From NCBI RefSeq assembly GCF_000743715.1, contig NZ_JQEY01000006.1, forward strand, positions 1 through 64,000: 64,000 nt of DNA. Reading direction: 5' to 3'. The first letter of the stretch is position 1, and each line of letters begins with the position of its first letter. A model generated the notes under the pieces. It made no database searches and was not told where the DNA came from. It saw only the letters and a program-made list of their open reading frames with translations. A program made the position numbers and the translations under genes. Shown piece by piece: positions 21,494 through 30,575 of this stretch. The stretch comes from Palleronia rufa. GTDB taxonomy: Bacteria > Pseudomonadota > Alphaproteobacteria > Rhodobacterales > Rhodobacteraceae.

Positions 21494-22882
21494 ATGTCCA
21501 GCTATGACGTCATCATCATCGGATCCGGCCCCGGCGGCTATGTGTGTGCCATTCGCTGCGCGCAACTGGGACTCAGGACCGCCTGCGTCGAGGGGCGAGA
21601 GACCCTGGGCGGCACCTGTCTGAACGTCGGCTGCATCCCGTCCAAGGCCCTGCTTCACGCCACCGAGATGCTTCATCAGGCAGAGCACAACTTTGCCAAG
21701 ATGGGCCTGAAGGGAAAGTCGCCCTCCGTCGACTGGAAGGAGATGCTGGGCTACAAGGACAGCACCATCGAGACCAACACCAAGGGTGTCGAGTTCCTGT
21801 TCAAGAAGAACAAGGTCGACTGGCTGAAGGGCTGGGCCGAGATCCCCGAACCCGGCAAGGTCAAGGTCGGCGACGAGGTGCATGAAACCAGGAACATCGT
21901 CATCGCCAGCGGCTCGGTCACGGCGCCCCTGAAGGGCGTGGAGATCGACGAGGAGATCGTCATCACCTCCACCGGCGCCCTTGAGCTGTCGAAGATTCCC
22001 AAGAAGATGGTGGTGATCGGCGCCGGCGTCATCGGGCTGGAGATGGGTTCTGTCTATGCGCGTCTGGGCGCGGATGTGACGGTGGTAGAATACCTCGACA
22101 CGGTGACCCCCGGCATGGACATGGACGTGCGCAAGCAGTTCCAGAAACTTCTGTCCAAGCAGGGGATGACCTTCGTTCTGGGTGCCGCGGTCCAGGAGGT
22201 CGCGGTCAGAAACAAGAAGGCGACCGTGGCCTATACGATCAGGAAGGACGACAGCGAGGCCACGCTGGAGGCCGACGCCGTGCTGGTGGCGACGGGGCGC
22301 CTGCCCTACACGGACGGGCTTGGACTGTCGGATCTGGGTGTCGAAACCACCGATCGCGGCCAGGTCAGGACCGACAAGCACTGGAAGACGAACGTCGACG
22401 GGATCTACGCCATCGGCGACGCCATCGCTGGCCCGATGCTCGCCCACAAGGCCGAGGACGAGGGGATGGCCGTCGCCGAGGTCCTGGCCGGCAAGGCGGG
22501 CCACGTGAACTACGACGTGATCCCGGCCGTGATCTACACCCACCCGGAGGTCGCCAGCGTCGGCCAGACGGAGGACGCGCTGAAAGAGGCCGGTACGCCC
22601 TACAAGGTCGGCAAGTTCTCGTTCATGGGCAACGGCCGCGCCAAGGCCAACTTTGCCGCCGACGGTTTCGTCAAGATCCTGGCGCATCAAGAGACCGACC
22701 GGATCCTGGGCGCCCATATCATCGGCCCGATGGCGGGGGACCTGATCCACGAGATCTGCGTGGCGATGAGCTTCGGCGCCTCTGCGGAGGATCTGGCCCT
22801 AACCTGCCACGCCCACCCCACCTATTCCGAGGCGGTCCGCGAAGCGGCGCTTGCCTGCGGCGACGGCGCGATCCACGCCTGA
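21494..22882 (+). CDS. lpdA: Dihydrolipoamide dehydrogenase (E3)
   Basis: FAD-dependent E3 (462 residues), reoxidising the dihydrolipoyl arms of SucB and reducing NAD. Seen: N-terminal FAD loop [13 protein letters not shown], redox disulfide C42/C47 in [13 protein letters not shown], central NAD loop [13 protein letters not shown], and the C-terminal active-site His in [19 protein letters not shown] precedes the ATG. Located with sucAB, it most likely serves 2-oxoglutarate dehydrogenase. Confidence 0.98.
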   Translation: MSSYDVIIIGSGPGGYVCAIRCAQLGLRTACVEGRETLGGTCLNVGCIPSKALLHATEMLHQAEHNFAKMGLKGKSPSVDWKEMLGYKDSTIETNTKGVEFLFKKNKVDWLKGWAEIPEPGKVKVGDEVHETRNIVIASGSVTAPLKGVEIDEEIVITSTGALELSKIPKKMVVIGAGVIGLEMGSVYARLGADVTVVEYLDTVTPGMDMDVRKQFQKLLSKQGMTFVLGAAVQEVAVRNKKATVAYTIRKDDSEATLEADAVLVATGRLPYTDGLGLSDLGVETTDRGQVRTDKHWKTNVDGIYAIGDAIAGPMLAHKAEDEGMAVAEVLAGKAGHVNYDVIPAVIYTHPEVASVGQTEDALKEAGTPYKVGKFSFMGNGRAKANFAADGFVKILAHQETDRILGAHIIGPMAGDLIHEICVAMSFGASAEDLALTCHAHPTYSEAVREAALACGDGAIHA

Positions 22883-22971
22883 GAAATGGCCCGTCAGGGC
22901 CCTGCATGGCGGCGGATCTGCCCCCGAACAGGCGGGTGCCGCAGCCCGGACTGCCGCGAAGAGACCTCGGC

Positions 22972-23649
22972 CTATCCCGCGTCGCCCGCCAGGATCAGCC
23001 GCAACCCCCCGGTCACGTCGGACCGCACGGCCAGCCTCAGGCCGGGCTCGTCCCCCGCCCGCAGCGCCGCGATGACAAGGCGATGCCCGCCCGGTGGCCG
23101 GGTCCGGTTCAGCCGGCCATAGAGGCTGCGCATGGTCGGGCCAAGCTGAAGCCACACGGTTTCGGCCATGGCCAGCATCGCCGGGGCCTGCGCGCGGAGA
23201 TAGAGCATCCTGTGGAACTCCAGGTTCAGGCGGATGTAGGCCACGGCGTCCTGTTTCACGATCGCCTCCGCGATCGCACCGTTCAGCGCCTCCATCCGGT
23301 CGAGCAGCGCCATGTGTGCGCGCGGCAGCGCGCGGCTGGCCAGCTCCACCTCCAGCAGCGCGCGCAGGGCGGCCAACTCCTCGATCCGCTCGGCCGACAG
23401 CTCCGGCGTGGAAACCCGGCCCGACGGGCTGAGCGACAGCGCGCCTTCCGCCGCCAGCCGCCGTACCGCCTCACGCGCGGGGGTCATCGACACACCGTAT
23501 TCGGCGCCGATCCCGCGAAGGGTCAGCGCCTGACCCGGACGGATCTCTCCATGCATGATCCGCGTCCGCAGCTGGCGATAGACGCGGTCATGGGCGGATT
23601 GGGTCTGCGCGGGATCGGGCCGCGTGGCGGGCGCCATGGGCGTTGTCAT
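22972..23649 (-). CDS. GntR-family regulator with FCD domain
   Basis: A 225-residue FadR-subfamily transcription factor: winged helix from about 17 to 85 (VYRQLRTRIMHGEIRPGQAL, then GVSMTPAREAVRRLAAEG) and an all-helical FCD ligand domain. FCD metal sites normally use Asp and three His; here the D-x3-H motif reads N-x3-H (NLEFH) and the C-terminal His is not evident, so the metal site may be altered. The gene follows the YgjP protease by ATGA overlap and is convergent with lpdA. It is a candidate regulator of the twin GTGATCAC boxes, by inference only. Confidence 0.88.
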   Translation of the reverse strand: MTTPMAPATRPDPAQTQSAHDRVYRQLRTRIMHGEIRPGQALTLRGIGAEYGVSMTPAREAVRRLAAEGALSLSPSGRVSTPELSAERIEELAALRALLEVELASRALPRAHMALLDRMEALNGAIAEAIVKQDAVAYIRLNLEFHRMLYLRAQAPAMLAMAETVWLQLGPTMRSLYGRLNRTRPPGGHRLVIAALRAGDEPGLRLAVRSDVTGGLRLILAGDAG

Positions 23650-24371
23650 CCGCGGGCGCCCCCGCCCGGTCTGTCCGGCGCCTCGAAGCGCCAGGCATGC
23701 AGGGCGGCGCCATGCTGGCGGAGCCATCCGCGGTGGACGCGCCAGTCGGGGCAGAGGCGGGCCACCACCGCCCAGAAGGCCGGCGAATGGTCCATCCGGA
23801 CAAGGTGCGCGACCTCATGGGCCACGACGTAGTCCAGCACCGGCGCCGGCGCCATGATCAAGCGCCACGACAGCATCAGATCCCCATGGGACGAGCATGA
23901 GCCCCACCGCGACCGCGTGTCGCGCAGGCTCAGCCGCCCCGGCGTGCGCCCGACCCGGCCCGCGTGCCGCGCCGCCGCCTCGGCGATCCGGTCCCGCGCC
24001 AGGGCCTTCAGCATCCCCGCCACCTGGGGCCCCGCCGCCCTGCCCGCCCGGACGCGGACCTCTCCGGCAAAGATGCCGGGCGCGCCTTCGACGACCCTGT
24101 GCGGCACCGACAGGACCGGCAGCACCGCGCCGGGCGCCACCTGCCGGGGTTCGACGCACCGCGCGATCTGCGCCCGGAGCCAGGGCACCTTGGCGCGGGC
24201 GAATTCCAGCGCCTCGGCATCGCTGACCGCGAAGGGCCGGGTCAGCGTCACGCGCCCGTCGAGCGCGGATACCCTGAGCGTGACGCGCCGCGCCCGGGCA
24301 GAGGCTTTCAGCACGATCCGGAGCGGAGGATCGCCCGGAAGGGTACGAAGCGGAAGGGTGGCGGCGGTCAT
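23646..24371 (-). CDS. YgjP-like zinc metalloprotease (DUF45)
   Basis: A 241-residue protein of the YgjP/DUF45 family. The zinc-protease HExxH reads HEVAHLVRMDH, with the nearby His of DHSPAFW as the usual third ligand, preceded by the family sequence DTRSRWGSCSSHG. The N-terminal half is the beta-rich SRP1-like region. Cellular substrate unknown. It is divergent from the FYDLN gene and upstream of the GntR gene in a two-gene operon. Confidence 0.88.
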   Translation of the reverse strand: MTAATLPLRTLPGDPPLRIVLKASARARRVTLRVSALDGRVTLTRPFAVSDAEALEFARAKVPWLRAQIARCVEPRQVAPGAVLPVLSVPHRVVEGAPGIFAGEVRVRAGRAAGPQVAGMLKALARDRIAEAAARHAGRVGRTPGRLSLRDTRSRWGSCSSHGDLMLSWRLIMAPAPVLDYVVAHEVAHLVRMDHSPAFWAVVARLCPDWRVHRGWLRQHGAALHAWRFEAPDRPGGGARG

Positions 24372-24477
24372 GCGTCATCCTATCCCGCACCGCATCGCCG
24401 CGAAAGCCTTTGACACCCCTCCGGGCCTGTGGCAGTGGACGGCGATCCCGAAAATCAGCGATCGGAAGAGTGTGGCC

Positions 24478-24798
24478 ATGCCCAAGGAAGACTGGGGAAC
24501 GAAGCGGATTTGCCCGACCACCGGCAAGCGCTTCTACGACCTCAACCGCAACCCTGTCGTCTCGCCCTATTCGGGCGAGGTCGTGCCCCTCGACACCGGC
24601 AAGAGCAACCGGACCATGCTGGCCGACAAGGAAGACAAGTCGAGCAAGAAGGACCAGACAGAGGAAGAGGACGTCGTTCTGGAAGAGGACGATGATGCCG
24701 ATGTCGATCTGGGCGACGACGTTCTGGACGACGAAGACGACGACAACGTGTCCCTGGATGAGATCGCGGACGTCGCGGACGACAGCAACGACGATTGA
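24478..24798 (+). CDS. TIGR02300/FYDLN acidic protein
   Basis: A 106-residue protein with a conserved N-terminal head (WGTKRICPTTGKRFYDLNRN, residues 6-25, including a lone Cys and the FYDLN signature) and a tail made almost wholly of Asp and Glu. This is a recognisable alphaproteobacterial family of unknown function. The ATG is chosen because the family begins there. It lies just upstream of the tRNA-Ala gene. Confidence 0.88.
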   Translation: MPKEDWGTKRICPTTGKRFYDLNRNPVVSPYSGEVVPLDTGKSNRTMLADKEDKSSKKDQTEEEDVVLEEDDDADVDLGDDVLDDEDDDNVSLDEIADVADDSNDD

Positions 24799-24883
24799 GC
24801 CGCCTTGCTGCCGGGTTTTTCCCTTGAACCCGTCCCCGACGTCTTCTAGAGACAGCGCGATGCTGCCCCAACGGGCAGATCGA

Positions 24884-24959
24884 GGGCCCTTAGCTCAGCT
24901 GGGAGAGCGCCTGCATGGCATGCAGGAGGTCAGCGGTTCGATCCCGCTAGGGTCCACCA
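24884..24959 (+). tRNA. tRNA-Ala (GGC)
   Basis: A 76-base tRNA: acceptor stem GGGCCCT/AGGGTCC (one G-T pair), D arm with AGCTCAGCTGGGAGAGC, anticodon loop ATGGCAT reading GGC, T arm with GGTTCGATCCC, discriminator A and encoded CCA. It decodes GCC/GCU alanine codons. DNA immediately downstream (25-29 kb) is patchy and full of relics, compatible with use of the tRNA as an integration site, though no duplicated tRNA 3' end was found. Confidence 0.98.
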
Positions 24960-25140
24960 CCTCATTTCGAAACGCGCCACATGGATTCCGATTTTTGGCC
25001 ACGCCGGTCGGCTGTACGTTTGGTTTGAAAAGTCGTTTCAGTAGGTTCTAGACCTGCCCACGGAAGCGTTCCGAAGGCCGCGGACGACCCCTATGTGACG
25101 AGCATGCGGTTCCTTGCCAGGTGTCCTGAGAGGGTTCGCC

Positions 25141-26052
25141 TTAACGACCCACGGGCAGGAGTGCATAGTCCAGCACCGCTTCGCGTCCGGCCCGCAGCGC
25201 GGAGCGGCGCGAGGCGGTGTTCAGCCCGTCGATCGTGCCGATGAGCAGGCGGCCCGGATCGAGATCGGCGCGGGCGGCCCAGGCCCTCTGGGCCAAGGCC
25301 GCGAACCCTTGGCCGTTGAAGGCGCGCAAGACGACCTCTTCGTTCACCTCGTCGCCCTCGATCCACTCCACCGCGCCCGGGGCCGCGGCTAGCAGGCCGA
25401 CCGTTCGCTCGGTGCAATCCACCATCGCACGGATCGCCTGAATCCGGCCTTCGCGGTGCCAGCGCCGCAGCTCGTCCGCATCCGCCGCCGAGATGTTTCG
25501 CGCCAGCGCCGGCTCGGTCCTGGTCAGCTCCTCGTACTTTGCGGACACCGTTGCGACGGCGTCCTCGGCATCCGCGAAGGGAGCGAGCGCGACGCGGCCG
25601 TCCGGCGGGGCCATATCGCCGTAGCGGGCGGCGTGAATGGCCATGTCGATGCGGGCGCCCGGCGTAAGCGCCGCGCTGGGCGCGACGAGCGTGCGGAGAT
25701 GGAGCGGCGCGAAGGCCGTCCATTCCGCCGCCACGCAGGAGCATAGCGCCTCCCAATCCTCGAAGTCGTGCGCTACGACCTCAACGAAGGGCCGCGCAAG
25801 GTCTTTTCCGTAGAACCGGACGCCGCCGAGCAGCCGCCCCCTGCCAGCACGGACGAGGCGGTGGTTGTAGTCGCCCGGCGCTACACCCGGCAGGTCGATG
25901 TGATCCGAGAACAGGCGCGCGAAGGCGGGGTCCGTGATCCGCGCGGCCTGCTCGTGGAGCCACACGCCGAGCATCTTGGCACCGCGCGCGCCGAACAGGC
26001 GATCCGCAAGGGCGACTTGAGGCGCCAGGGAGGGCCAGTCCATCGGGGTCAT
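25141..26052 (-). CDS. GNAT-like protein, function unknown
   Basis: About 303 residues. The C-terminal half has GNAT acetyltransferase flavour: TVGLLAAAPGAVEWIEGDEV, then a segment with DGLNTASRRSALRAGREAV, which resembles the acetyl-CoA-side helix with its N-x2-SRR pattern. The N-terminal half (DYNHRLVRAGRGRLLGGVRFYGKDLARPFVE split here) is unassigned. The start is the ATG at 26052, since the frame's first codon upstream is TTG. Isolated on the minus strand in the decayed region after the tRNA. Confidence 0.55.
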   Translation of the reverse strand: MTPMDWPSLAPQVALADRLFGARGAKMLGVWLHEQAARITDPAFARLFSDHIDLPGVAPGDYNHRLVRAGRGRLLGGVRFYGKDLARPFVEVVAHDFEDWEALCSCVAAEWTAFAPLHLRTLVAPSAALTPGARIDMAIHAARYGDMAPPDGRVALAPFADAEDAVATVSAKYEELTRTEPALARNISAADADELRRWHREGRIQAIRAMVDCTERTVGLLAAAPGAVEWIEGDEVNEEVVLRAFNGQGFAALAQRAWAARADLDPGRLLIGTIDGLNTASRRSALRAGREAVLDYALLPVGR

Positions 26053-26299
26053 GCCGCCGCTTTCAATCAAATGGACCAGAGCGGCAATGTCTCAGTTGAG
26101 CGCAACGGATGACTATGGTCGGGTGACATCGGCAATCCGTTCCCGATGGGTCAGATCAGCCTGAGTTCCATGATAACACCCGATCGGGACGTGCTCGAAC
26201 GCGTTTTGGATGTGCACCCAACGGACCCGGGTGAGTGGGCGACATTCCTGCCGCGTGATGCTAGCCCTTGTGGGCAATGTCTGTCCGGAAGGTCCGTCA

Positions 26300-26935
26300 G
26301 TGTCCAATGCCACCACTCTCATCCCGCCCCACACGATCACCTCAGAAGCGGAGTTGGATGCGCTCTACGCCGCCCCGACGGCGCCTTCGGTGGCCAAAGA
26401 GATCGTGCGGCTGAACGCGCCCTACCGTGCGATGATAGAGGCGTCCCCGTTCTGCACGCTTGCCTCCATCGGACCGCAGGGGCTCGACGCGTCGCCCCGA
26501 GGCGACGGCGCAGGCTTCGTGCAGGTCGTGGACGACTGGACGCTCGCGCTGCCCGACCGGCGGGGCAACAACCGCATCGACACGCTGCGCAACGTAGTGC
26601 GCGACCCGCGCGTGGCGCTGCTGTTCCTGATCCCCGGCTGCAACGAGACCCTGCGCGTGAATGGGCGCGCCCGCATCTCGACCGACCCCGACCTGCTCGC
26701 CTCGTTCGCGGTAGACGGCAAGGCACCCGTCACGGTGCTGGTGATCGCGATTGACGCGGTGTTCTTCCAGTGCGGACGGGCGGTACTGCGGTCCGGGCTG
26801 TGGTCCCCGGAGGCGCATGTGGACCGCTCGACGCTGCCGAGCGCGGGGGCCATGCTGCGCGCGACCTCCGAGGATTTCGACGCGGAAGGTTACGACCGCG
26901 CTCTGCCCGCCCGCCAGCGCGCAACGCTCTACTGA
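26300..26935 (+). CDS. PPOX-type FMN-binding flavoprotein (MSMEG_1061-like)
   Basis: A 211-residue protein of the pyridoxamine-phosphate-oxidase-like split-barrel family. The sequence ASPFCTLASIGPQGLDASPRGD (as ASPFCTLASIGPQG and DASPRGD) and LPDRRGNNRIDTLRNV is characteristic of the long MSMEG_1061-type FMN proteins. The start is taken as GTG at 26300, behind GGAAGG; the open frame extends 30 codons upstream without family features. Substrate unknown. A broken VOC gene follows directly on the same strand. Confidence 0.83.
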   Translation: MSNATTLIPPHTITSEAELDALYAAPTAPSVAKEIVRLNAPYRAMIEASPFCTLASIGPQGLDASPRGDGAGFVQVVDDWTLALPDRRGNNRIDTLRNVVRDPRVALLFLIPGCNETLRVNGRARISTDPDLLASFAVDGKAPVTVLVIAIDAVFFQCGRAVLRSGLWSPEAHVDRSTLPSAGAMLRATSEDFDAEGYDRALPARQRATLY

Positions 26936-26951
26936 CTTATGGGGTGACCGG

Positions 26952-27288
26952 ATGTTGTCGGGCGTTGGCATTGGGACCAACGATCTTGCCGTAGCAGGCC
27001 GGTTCTGCGACGCCGTGCTCGCGACGATCGGCATGCATTGCGCGTTAGCGGAGGAAGGCGAGCGTGCAGGTGCGGACGGCGGACCACGCTCTTTGCCCTC
27101 ACTCCCCATGACGGCCGCAAGGGCACGCGGGCCGTGTTCCATGCCCCCGACGCCGCAGACATGCGCGCGTTTCATGCGGCCGCGCTCTAGGGGGGTGGCA
27201 CGGACGACTGCACACCCGGTCCGCGCAACTACTACGATGCTCACCTGCGCGATCTGGACGGCAAGAAGGGGAGTCCTCCCCGCTTCGT
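26952..27288 (+). pseudogene. Broken VOC/glyoxalase-family gene
   Basis: Begins MLSGVGIGTNDLAVAGRFCD, a normal VOC-family start, then loses frame near 27060. The rest reads in another frame as LFALTPHDGRKGTRAVFHAP, continues to MRAFHAAAL, meets an in-frame TAG (about 27190) and resumes GGGTDDCTPGPRNYYDAHLR. At least one frameshift and one stop, so it is inactive. It was probably co-transcribed with the PPOX gene 16 bases upstream. Confidence 0.8.
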
Positions 27289-27289
27289 G

Positions 27290-28086
27290 GACAGGTAACC
27301 GGTAGCGGAATTTAGCTGGATTTGCGCGCGCCTTTCCAGTCCCATGGGTGAGTTGTCGCCGAGGGCCGGATGGCGGCGGCTCGGATTGTACCGGCCGTCG
27401 ACGAACTCGAAGACGGCCAGCGCGCGTCTGCCCTGGTGCGGAGCCGAGCAGCGTGCATTCGAGCGTGGTGAAGAAGCTCTCGCATATGCGCTGCCCGCCA
27501 GGCGATTGCAGCGTGATCTGCCGAGAGGGGCATTGTCGTCGGCATCGCTAACCGATCCCATCGAAAGGACGCGGACGTTCTTGCAGCGCGGGCCGAACGG
27601 TGAGGTGGATCGGCATCCCTGCCGGTGGCAGGATTGCCCGCTGGACGAGTTGCGATTTCCGGTCGGCATGGCGGGAGACGTCCCATGGCCGCCGCCGACC
27701 GATCGCCATGTTCATGGCATCACTAACCAGCTGCACCTAGAGGTCGTGGCCCATTGACCAGCCCAAATGCAGCGCGGCCCGGCACCCGGGACGACAAACC
27801 CGCGGTTGAAGCCTGCCCAGGTCGGACCGTAAGTGATGTCTGCCACCATTGGTCGATCTGGCGCGTGAGCCCCGAAATTCCGGTTGACCAGATCATTGGC
27901 CAGTCGAACCCGATCACCCCGGATCGTGGGGCGCGTGCCTTCACGATGGCGGACGCCAAGCAAAGCCGCCGCTCTCATATGTCTTTCGACCGGCTTGCGA
28001 CCGACACTGAATCCCTGATTAGCCACTCCGACATGGATGCGCGGAGCGCCCTGGGCCGTCTTTGACGCGACGTGGATTTTGCCGAT
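27290..28086 (-). mobile_element. IS3-family relic (orfB, decayed)
   Basis: A degenerate OrfB of an IS3-family transposase, read across three minus-strand frames: GAPRIHVGVANQGFSVGRKP, VADITYGPTWAGF, AMNMAIGRRRP, SMGSVSDADDNA, and finally FEFVDGRYNPSRRHPALGDN with QLNSATG near the end. These match the usual order of motifs in the integrase core of IS3 transposases. Several frameshifts and stops are present and no OrfA is seen. Inactive. Confidence 0.82.
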
Positions 28087-28119
28087 CCGTTCAGACAGGT
28101 GACCATCGGCCCGTTGCGG

Positions 28120-28340
28120 TATCTGCGCGAGACGTATGCGCCATCTCCGGTTCAGCAGATGAGGCAACTTCGGTGCGTCCCCGGCTGCCGGCGATCTCGA
28201 CCGCTCCGGTGTGCTGTGTCTGCTTTTCCATCCCGATGCAGGTCTTGCGCCAGACACGGCGGTTGGGGCCGCCATGCTTGCGTGCATTGCATTCGCCTTC
28301 ACCCTCGAGCTTGATGGCGGTGCTGTCCGCTGCCCGGCAC
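28120..28340 (-). mobile_element. IS5-family relic (internal fragment)
   Basis: A fragment of an IS5-type transposase on the minus strand: ADSTAIKLEGEGECNARKHG followed by RRVWRKTCIGME and, after a frameshift, GDAPKLPHLL. These are the usual DSTGIKVEGEGEWNARKHGG and GDAPMLPELL landmarks. Both ends of the original gene are missing. It abuts the IS3 relic, suggesting stacked insertions. Confidence 0.8.
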
Positions 28341-28344
28341 CGCG

Positions 28345-29073
28345 TCGCAAGACAATGTCCCGAGATCGGCAGATGCACCCGCCCTTTTGCCTGGCACTAC
28401 GGGCCGCCCGTCAAAAGCGCCCATGCCCGATGATCTGATCTTCTGAAAATCCCAGCGCTCTGCCGTGCCGGGCGGAACTTCTTCGACGCCGCAACCGTGG
28501 ACGCGGCGGGCAAGGCGACGTGCACCGGCAATTCGCACGACAGCAGATCAGCCGGGGCCGACCGACCCGGTATGCCTCCGCCATGCCCCGTCCGCTCAAG
28601 CAGATCATCTTGCGGGAGCGCGACACGTACGTTTTCCAGACCACCACTCCCCATACAGGTCACCCGCGCCTTCATGATCCGCGAACTCTGCGGCGTTCGC
28701 GGACCCGTCGACCTTGGCTTCGGCGATCCGGCACGGCGGGGCTGTTCGAGGCCCCAGAGACGGGGGGGTCCGAGCCGCCGGGGACGGGCGCGCCAGTACC
28801 GACCCGGAGCTGCACGCCTTCGTCAGCGGCCGAGCCGGCCACGGGAACTCCTGCTGACAAGCCCCAGAAAAAGCGGGCCAAACAGGTGAAAGAACACAAA
28901 GAGAAACAGCGCGGCGCAACCCGACCGCCAAGCGCAGACCGCGCTTCGCCAGATGGCGCGCCCTGCGGTGACGGCCCGGCGCGTTGCAGGCCATTCTGAT
29001 TTCGTTTGCGCAAGGGCCCTATTGCGGCGCGGGCAGCGGCTCGCGCTGCAAGACCTGGCGTGCGCGCCAGCGC
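28345..29073. other. About 0.7 kb without a supported gene
   Basis: Between the IS5 relic and the ThiF-like gene. All frames give Arg/Pro/Ser-rich shadow peptides. One minus-strand stretch (about 28823-28960) encodes a hydrophobic run ALFLFVFFHLFGPLFLGL, but without a convincing start or family. Probably decayed DNA belonging to the same disturbed region. Confidence 0.4.
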
Positions 29074-30114
29074 TCAATCGGATCCGCAGACCGGACACCC
29101 GGCGCGCCGCGACAGGCGGATCTCGCGGTGCTCGCCCCAGAGCGCATCATGGATCGCCATCCGCCCGCGCATCCCCCGCCCCGCCCCGGTGATCTCGCGC
29201 ACCGCCTCGGCGGCCATCATCGCGCCCATGATCCCCGGCAGGGGCCCCAGGACGCCCGCCTCCGCACAGCTTGGCGCCAGTCCCGGCGCGGGTTTGTCGG
29301 GAAAGACGCAGGCATAGCAGGGCGTGCCGTCAAAGGGCGCGTAGGTGGTCAGCTGACCCTCCCACTGGCTCAGCGCGCCCGATACCAGCGGCACCCGCGC
29401 GGCCACACAGGCCGCGTTCAGGACGTAGCGGGTGTCGAGATCGTCGCAGCCGTCCAGCACCAGATCGTACTCTGCCACCAGGTCGCCGGCGATCTCTTCC
29501 GTCAGCCGCCGGTGATAGGGCCGCACGTCCACGAACGGGTTCAGCGCCCGCATCGCCGCCTCAGCGGAGAAGACCTTGGGCATCCCGATCCGCTGGTCGG
29601 TATGGATCACCTGCCGTTGCAGGTTCGTCGCCTCCACGGAGTCGTCGTCGATGACGCCGATCCGCCCCACCCCGGCCGCGGCAAGATAGAGCAGCGCCGG
29701 AGAGCCGAGGCCCCCCGCCCCCACCACCAGCACGCGGGCTTCTTTCAGCCGCCGCTGCCCGGTTCCGCCCAGCTCGCGCAGCACCACGTGGCGCGCGTAG
29801 CGGTCCAGCTCTCCTCCGGCGAACGCGCCGGGCGCGACTTCCGCCGGCCGGTTCTCCGGGCGGACCCGCTCCCTGACGCGCGCCAGCCCCGCCCGGTAGA
29901 GCAGGATCAGCGCCGCGGCGCCGCCCAGCACCAACCATTCCGCGAACCCGCCGCCCAGTGCCCGGCGCAGCCCGCTGCCGTCCGGCAGCAGGATCGTCAG
30001 CGCCAGGACCAGCACGTAAAGAAGGCCCAGCGCGTTCGTCCGCGCCTGGCGCGGCCAGCCCATCCGCCCCCCCGCGACCCAGATCACAGCCGCCAGAAAA
30101 AGGACCAGCGCCAT
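29074..30114 (-). CDS. ThiF/MoeB/HesA-family adenylyltransferase with membrane N-terminus
   Basis: An E1-like adenylating enzyme that activates the C-terminal Gly of a ubiquitin-like sulfur carrier (MoaD or ThiS). Of 346 residues the first 75 hold three hydrophobic segments, an addition seen in some Rhodobacteraceae; then VVGAGGLGSPALLYLAAAG (ATP loop), DLVLDGCDDLDTRY, and zinc-binding CYAC and CPVC pairs at the end. The start is the ATG overlapping the dut stop (TGATG). It is last of the coaBC-dut operon. MoeB versus ThiF cannot be separated here. Confidence 0.88.
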   Translation of the reverse strand: MALVLFLAAVIWVAGGRMGWPRQARTNALGLLYVLVLALTILLPDGSGLRRALGGGFAEWLVLGGAAALILLYRAGLARVRERVRPENRPAEVAPGAFAGGELDRYARHVVLRELGGTGQRRLKEARVLVVGAGGLGSPALLYLAAAGVGRIGVIDDDSVEATNLQRQVIHTDQRIGMPKVFSAEAAMRALNPFVDVRPYHRRLTEEIAGDLVAEYDLVLDGCDDLDTRYVLNAACVAARVPLVSGALSQWEGQLTTYAPFDGTPCYACVFPDKPAPGLAPSCAEAGVLGPLPGIMGAMMAAEAVREITGAGRGMRGRMAIHDALWGEHREIRLSRRAGCPVCGSD

Positions 30115-30575
30115 CAGCCCCGCCCGGTCGAGCCGAAGCCGCCTGCGCCGCGCGCCGTGCCGGGCAGGGCCTCGACCGCCTCGAACGCGACGCGCATCAC
30201 TGGGGCGACCACCGCCTGCGCGATCCGCTCCCCGTGGCCGATCGTCACCGGGTCGGCGCCGAGGTTCACCATCAGCACGCCGACCTCGCCGCGGTAATCC
30301 GCATCCACCGTACCGGGACTGTTGACCAGAGTCAGGCCGTGCCGCGCCGCAAGGCCCGAGCGCGGACGGATCTGCATCTCCGTTCCCTTCGGAAGCGCCA
30401 CGGCCAGCCCTGTGGGGATCACCGCGCGCGCCATGGGTGCCAGCGTCACCCCCGCCGCGCGGTCGCCGGGCGCCAGGTTGGCGCGCAGATCGGCCCCCGC
30501 GGCCCCGGCGCTGGCGTAATCGGGCAGCGGCACCGCCGCGTCGGCGCCGGGCAGGCGCGTCACCGCGACCTTCAT
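30114..30575 (-). CDS. dut: dUTP diphosphatase
   Basis: Trimeric dUTPase (153 residues), hydrolysing dUTP to dUMP and pyrophosphate. All five motifs can be seen, including [23 protein letters not shown] and the C-terminal Gly-rich arm [11 protein letters not shown]. It overlaps coaBC by four bases (ATGA) and the ThiF-like gene by one, forming a coaBC-dut-thiF-like operon as in many proteobacteria. Confidence 0.97.
   Translation of the reverse strand: MKVAVTRLPGADAAVPLPDYASAGAAGADLRANLAPGDRAAGVTLAPMARAVIPTGLAVALPKGTEMQIRPRSGLAARHGLTLVNSPGTVDADYRGEVGVLMVNLGADPVTIGHGERIAQAVVAPVMRVAFEAVEALPGTARGAGGFGSTGRG

Noticed and set aside
24884-24959. tRNA-Ala as a proven attachment site
   Set aside because: No integrase gene and no second copy of the tRNA 3' end were found in the window.
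28672-29013. 113-codon minus-strand open frame next to the ThiF-like gene
   Set aside because: No start context, no recognisable domain, composition of a shadow frame.
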